Source: Lachnospiraceae bacterium (GTDB lineage Bacteria > Bacillota > Clostridia > Lachnospirales > Lachnospiraceae). From it: 64,000 nucleotides of DNA. A program made the translations under genes and the position numbers. Below the pieces are notes generated by a model. The model saw only the letters and a list, made by a program, of their open reading frames with translations, did not search any database and was not told the origin of the DNA. Location of the stretch: positions 1-64,000 of the forward strand of contig SVEA01000017.1 of assembly GCA_015057615.1 (NCBI GenBank). The letters run 5' to 3'. This document shows, one piece after another, positions 60,290 to 64,000 of the stretch (position 1 is the first letter of the stretch; every line of letters starts with the position of its first letter).

Positions 60290-61621
60290 TTATCTTGTCT
60301 TCAGATTAAATTGTACTCGTTCAATCTCCTTCCATCCGTGAGTATTGATAAAGTAACTGATCGTTCCAAACACAACGTAAATAATTCCCATACAGCGATA
60401 TGTAAAGCATTCGAATATAGCAAAACCAATAAAACGAATATAATCCTTTAGCGAAAATTTATACTCAAAACGGCGCATTACAAAGAGTATCGCAGTATCC
60501 TGCAATAACGCTGTACAAAAAGAAGTAAGAAAAAGTATAATCAATGCCCGCACTCCTGAATTCGGTAAAATGAGAATAAGGAGCGGAATTAAAATTGTAG
60601 AAAAAGATACAAGTGTACCCAGAATAAAGGAGTCGAATAACAGATACATTGAAGTAAGAAAGCTAAAATTGTTAAATAAATCGTTCCAGTAATAAATGAT
60701 ACAGTCTATAAAAGCCCTCTGCCACCGAAACCTCTGATTCATTAAATTCTTAAAATCTTCCGGACACTGTGTATAGCAAATCGCCTCAGGAATAAATAAC
60801 ATACGCTCCTTTTGATTATTCAGTTTAATGTATTTTTGAAATTTAAGGGTAATATCCATATCTTCGCCGACGGTTTTTCTGAATCCGCCAACGTTGAATA
60901 GAACATCTTTCTTAAAAGCACCGAAAGCCCCGGCAATAACTGTAATCGCATTAAGGCAGGAATGGGTATATTTATTAAGGCAAAATCCATCTAGATACTG
61001 GATTATTTGATGTTTAATCAATGCATTTGTGTTTTTCAAAGAAGGTTTTAAGGTGCCGTTATCGTTAACAAAGCCTTGGATGATATGAACCATACCACCA
61101 ACCGCAATAACTTTCTGAGATTCAAAGGCACAACTTATGTATTTTAATGAATCTTTCTCCAGTAAACTATCCGCGTCTAATGTAATTACGATGTCATTCA
61201 TACTATAGTCGATCCCGGCATTTAGTGAATCAGCTTTTCCGCCGTTTTCCTTATCTATAACATAGACATTGGGATAAATCAACGAATGATAAAAAGACTT
61301 TATCCTACCGTATTGAAGTTTATTATTGCATGAACGATCATATGGTTCTAAATGCAGTAATTCTTTTAATTTTAGTAATGTCTGATCTGTTGAACCGTCA
61401 TTTATAAGGATGATTTCATAATGCGTATAATCTACATGAATAAGGCTTGTACAACATTTTTCTATAACAAGTTCTTCATTATAAGCCGGTACTAAAATAG
61501 TCAGTCCTTTTTCATCTTCACTTTTAAGTTTAAGAGGCTCTCTATTTGGCCTTTCTTTTATAAGAGGGAGAAAAATATACACAATCTGAAAAACAACGAA
61601 CATAACAAACAATATATGCAT
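60290..61621 (-). CDS. Membrane family 2 glycosyltransferase (polysaccharide synthase type)
   Basis: A 443-residue processive-type glycosyltransferase. An N-terminal helix (about 1-20) is followed by the GT2 domain with LVPAYNEE, INDGSTD, NGGKADSLNAG, the metal-binding TLDADS, VGEDMD and QRFRWQ motifs of cellulose, chitin, hyaluronan and PNAG synthases. Three to four helices form the C-terminus. It would polymerise a nucleotide sugar, often UDP-GlcNAc, and thread the chain through the membrane. GGAGG precedes the ATG. It lies 516 bases after a membrane-anchored GH18 gene and near an acyltransferase, as in amino-sugar exopolysaccharide loci. Confidence 0.92.
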   Translation of the reverse strand: MHILFVMFVVFQIVYIFLPLIKERPNREPLKLKSEDEKGLTILVPAYNEELVIEKCCTSLIHVDYTHYEIILINDGSTDQTLLKLKELLHLEPYDRSCNNKLQYGRIKSFYHSLIYPNVYVIDKENGGKADSLNAGIDYSMNDIVITLDADSLLEKDSLKYISCAFESQKVIAVGGMVHIIQGFVNDNGTLKPSLKNTNALIKHQIIQYLDGFCLNKYTHSCLNAITVIAGAFGAFKKDVLFNVGGFRKTVGEDMDITLKFQKYIKLNNQKERMLFIPEAICYTQCPEDFKNLMNQRFRWQRAFIDCIIYYWNDLFNNFSFLTSMYLLFDSFILGTLVSFSTILIPLLILILPNSGVRALIILFLTSFCTALLQDTAILFVMRRFEYKFSLKDYIRFIGFAIFECFTYRCMGIIYVVFGTISYFINTHGWKEIERVQFNLKTR

Positions 61622-62137
61622 TTCATATTCCTCCTTAAGTATACGACTGGAGCGATTTCCCGATCGATGCATTCGTATATTTCTCTCCAGTATGTTGCTA
61701 CAATTACGTCACAAGCCGGAATTCCCAACACCAGCTCTTGTTCAAATGGATCGTGAATGTAATTAACGTCATTGTTGATTGGAAACCATATCGGTTTCTT
61801 AAAATGCGATACAAGCGTTACTTGTTAATTAATCATTGCAAAGCTGGTTTAGAACCAAGTCCATCATAAGTACTCCTTGTATTTTTAAAAAAAGGAAATC
61901 AAATTGAAGACCGCTTTCAGATATTCTAAACAAAAACTTTGTATTTAGAATTAAGGATTATATATTCCGACCGATGAACTCCACTTGCACGGTCATTTAG
62001 ATCCACTGCCACAGAAGATGGGACCCACCTTAATGATAGGTGCACCAGTGATTTTAGCTGCATTCTTTCCGATAAATTAGAGCATCCTTTTCCAGAAAAA
62101 AATCATCTCTTTCCGGAGTGAATGCTATGTATTCCCT
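61622..62137. other. Intergenic region between glycosyltransferase and GH18 genes
   Basis: About 515 bases with no supported gene. Short open stretches on the minus strand around 61960-62080 are not recognisable. No strong terminator or promoter was identified, so it is unclear whether the glycosyltransferase shares the GH18 transcript. Confidence 0.4.
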
Positions 62138-63286
62138 TTAATTTTTATTCAGCACATCGGAAATGGTTTTAATAATATCTCCTGTACTGTCCTGAGTGCT
62201 TTCCCAATACATCATACCGCCTAAGCCAAGCGTCTTTACTGTGTCTGCTTTAAACTTAATTGCTTCTATGTCCTCATAAGTTATCCAAGTATCACCGTTG
62301 TACAAATAAGCTGCTTTCGATATATCATCCCAATATCTTTCATAGCCGTTTTTAGAAATATATTCTGCTTTTAAATTGTTGTAGGTTAAATCCAAGTCGT
62401 CCGGTGATATTGCCTCTGCCGCATTTTGAAACAGTCCGTTGTCAGTAGATTGAACTCCTTTCCATCCATAACCATAGGCCGGTACACCAACCACTAATTT
62501 CTCTGGTCTGCAGGCCTTAAGGTACCGCTGAATGCCATCATATGTATTCAAATGCACAGGGGAGCCTTTATGATCGAACCAATTGCTTTGATGTCCAGTT
62601 ACCGAAGACCATGTTCCGATGTAGTCATATCCCATGAGATAAATATAATCTACACTCTTGCTTACTTTATGTACTCCAAAAGCTTCGATAGCCCAATCAC
62701 TCATTGGGGCCGCAAATGTTAATTGGTATTTCTTATGATCTGTTTTATATATCTCATCAAATTTTGCGCGCATTTCTCTCATCAATAATACAAAGTTTTG
62801 TGTATCCTCAGGACGTGCCTTTGTTGACTCTGAGTGATCTTGCGTCGGAAATTCCCAATCGATATCGATCCCATCAAGATTATATGATTTTAGGAAGGAA
62901 ACAGCACTTTCAATAAAAGCTGCCCGAGTTTCCTTTGTTAAAGCCATGTCAGAAAAACCATCGGAACCCCAGCCTCCGACGGATAAATTAATTTTAAGAT
63001 GAGGATAGTTCAGTTTAAGAGAGATTAATTCCTTTGATAAATTAAGTTCATTGATTGGATCAATTCGAATTTTGGAATCCGGAGTGATTGTAGCAAAAGC
63101 AAGATTAACATCAGTCAATAAATCTCCCGGAACATCTTCCGCATGCCATGATTTGTAGATTGGAAGGTAAGTGACTTTTACATAATCATGGGGCCTAGGC
63201 TTTACCCTTGCTAATTTTACTATGGAACATATAACTATTCCAATTACAACGAATATCACGATTTCAGCTTTTCTTCTCTTTTTCAA
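62138..63286 (-). CDS. Membrane-anchored GH18 glycosidase
   Basis: A 382-residue enzyme with a Lys/Arg-rich start and a single uncleaved-type membrane helix (about 8-25), then a GH18 domain to the end. The domain has SVGGWGSDGF (about 102-111), DGIDIDWEFP (catalytic Glu ~145), YLMGYDYIGTW and GGMMYWES. There are no binding modules, unlike the secreted chitinases, so it works at the cell surface. Its placement beside a polysaccharide synthase suggests trimming of a nascent GlcNAc polymer rather than feeding. The start is a TTG ten bases after GGAGG; no in-frame ATG is close. It begins 20 bases after the acyltransferase stop. Confidence 0.93.
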   Translation of the reverse strand: MKKRRKAEIVIFVVIGIVICSIVKLARVKPRPHDYVKVTYLPIYKSWHAEDVPGDLLTDVNLAFATITPDSKIRIDPINELNLSKELISLKLNYPHLKINLSVGGWGSDGFSDMALTKETRAAFIESAVSFLKSYNLDGIDIDWEFPTQDHSESTKARPEDTQNFVLLMREMRAKFDEIYKTDHKKYQLTFAAPMSDWAIEAFGVHKVSKSVDYIYLMGYDYIGTWSSVTGHQSNWFDHKGSPVHLNTYDGIQRYLKACRPEKLVVGVPAYGYGWKGVQSTDNGLFQNAAEAISPDDLDLTYNNLKAEYISKNGYERYWDDISKAAYLYNGDTWITYEDIEAIKFKADTVKTLGLGGMMYWESTQDSTGDIIKTISDVLNKN

Positions 63287-63306
63287 AATTGCTCATCCTC
63301 CAGACC

Positions 63307-64000
63307 CTAGACTAAATATTTCCCGATATAAGGGATTATACGTATTAGCTTTACAAAAATGAAGCTCAATGCAAAACTAATAAAAATAATCGAAATTGTA
63401 TAAAGGACATACGACTTTGGTATCAAAACACTTAAACGACCGGAAAAATCAATGATTAACATCATGTGCATCAAATAGATTCCAAATGTTGCATTGCTTA
63501 AAGCTATTAAAAGCTTTTGAAAACTTTTTGTTAAAAATTTTTCCCATTTAATATTTTTGGCAAATAGCAAAACAGCTGTTGAAATCGTAACCGTTGTTAT
63601 TGCAAAGTGAGAATACAGGCTTTCATCCAGCGCTGTTTTTGAAACAGAAATAGCATACGTACCCCAAATGGTAAGCAATACTGAAAAGAGCGCTCCTATG
63701 TAAATAACGGTTCTCCACTTTTTTGACAAATCATAATGGTGTAAATAATAGCCTAATATATAATAACCCGTTAGGCCAAACACAAAAGGAATATTAAGGA
63801 TATGGATATAAAAATATCCGTCCCAGCCAAGGAACATCATGAATTGTTGAATCGAAGTATATAGAATGGTAGCTGTAAACCATAAGCCTAACCAGTACTT
63901 GAGCTCCTTTTGTGTAGAGTTTATAACTATTTTCCTTAGAAACGGCGAAATGAGGTAAATTATAAAAATGTCGTAAACAAACCATAGATGATAGTACGAT
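63307..64000 (-). CDS. Acyltransferase family 3 membrane protein, 3' part
   Basis: The window edge cuts the 5' end; about 230 C-terminal residues are visible. YHLWFVYDIFIIYLISPFLR at the edge is the classic mid-protein signature of OafA/IcaC-type acyltransferase-3 proteins, followed by seven or so membrane helices and TFGIYLMHMML. They add acetyl or succinyl groups to exported sugars. The methionine-initiated frame at 63840 is internal, since the reading continues open to 64000. It is followed 20 bases later by the anchored GH18 gene, so the two are cotranscribed. Confidence 0.88.
   Translation of the reverse strand, partial: SYYHLWFVYDIFIIYLISPFLRKIVINSTQKELKYWLGLWFTATILYTSIQQFMMFLGWDGYFYIHILNIPFVFGLTGYYILGYYLHHYDLSKKWRTVIYIGALFSVLLTIWGTYAISVSKTALDESLYSHFAITTVTISTAVLLFAKNIKWEKFLTKSFQKLLIALSNATFGIYLMHMMLIIDFSGRLSVLIPKSYVLYTISIIFISFALSFIFVKLIRIIPYIGKYLV

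Overview
The window looks like chromosome of an anaerobic, AT-rich, low-GC Gram-positive, most likely Lachnospiraceae (Lachnoclostridium/Anaerocolumna-like). The basis is: strong GGAGG ribosome sites with some TTG and GTG starts, secreted multidomain GH18 chitinases, an Mrp/MinD/NifX-type ATPase cluster with a DUF134 regulator, a DUF3781/GyrI-like pair, and SEC-C, CUT1-transporter and RpiR families common in that group. The genus is inference. No rRNA, tRNA or CRISPR array was seen. Nearly everything is on the minus strand; the exceptions are the gdhA pair (31960-36438) and an MBL-fold gene (58253-59440).

Layout. 1-1141: accD and the 5' part of accA. 1700-5490: a decayed frame, a small coiled-coil protein, an amidase and a broken alpha/beta hydrolase whose truncated end is joined to a copy of the 3' end of the MBL gene found 54 kb away. 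5636-6763: zinc alcohol dehydrogenase. 6918-14849: a complete Wadjet-type anti-plasmid operon in the order jetD-jetA-jetB-jetC, preceded by a decayed YefM/RelE-like module. 15381-19781: two secreted chitinases. 20341-20681: gene fragments and back-to-back terminators. 20731-25757: two ABC exporters. 26421-30333: an Fe-S/NifX/MinD ATPase operon driven by a DUF134 regulator with a palindromic operator. 30608-36438: an SGNH hydrolase, a 202-bp hairpin element, glutamate dehydrogenase and a large PEP-synthase-like protein fused to a nucleotidyltransferase. 36652-40756: toxin-like, pRiA4b-like, IS66 remnant, HAD, DUF3781 and GyrI-like genes. 40811-48566: a type I restriction-modification operon with a full and a half specificity subunit and RhuM. 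48808-56560: an alpha-mannoside utilisation locus (GH76 pseudogene, ManA, ROK kinase, GH38, RpiR) whose ABC transporter survives only as permease 3' tails. 56939-59440: a MerR regulator with a 19-bp-spacer promoter, a tandem structured repeat and an MBL protein. 59771-64000: a broken SEC-C gene and a membrane glycosyltransferase / anchored GH18 / acyltransferase set resembling an amino-sugar exopolysaccharide locus.

How the genes fit together. The secreted chitinases and the mannoside locus point to a polysaccharide-degrading lifestyle. Wadjet and the type I R-M operon are defence layers. Many short gene fragments (3' tails of permeases, an amidase and the MBL gene; a 5' piece of a chitinase) show frequent deletion and short-segment recombination. 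Regulation is unusually readable in four places: a DUF134 palindrome pair, a 46-bp palindrome embedding a promoter ahead of the mannosidase operon, the MerR 19-bp spacer, and the tandem hairpin/TATAAT units ahead of the MBL gene.

The most interesting items for follow-up are the GdhA-linked sensor/ATP-grasp/nucleotidyltransferase protein, the 202-bp inverted-repeat element, the tandem units with compensatory stem changes, the two-S-subunit R-M operon and the glycosyltransferase-GH18-acyltransferase set.
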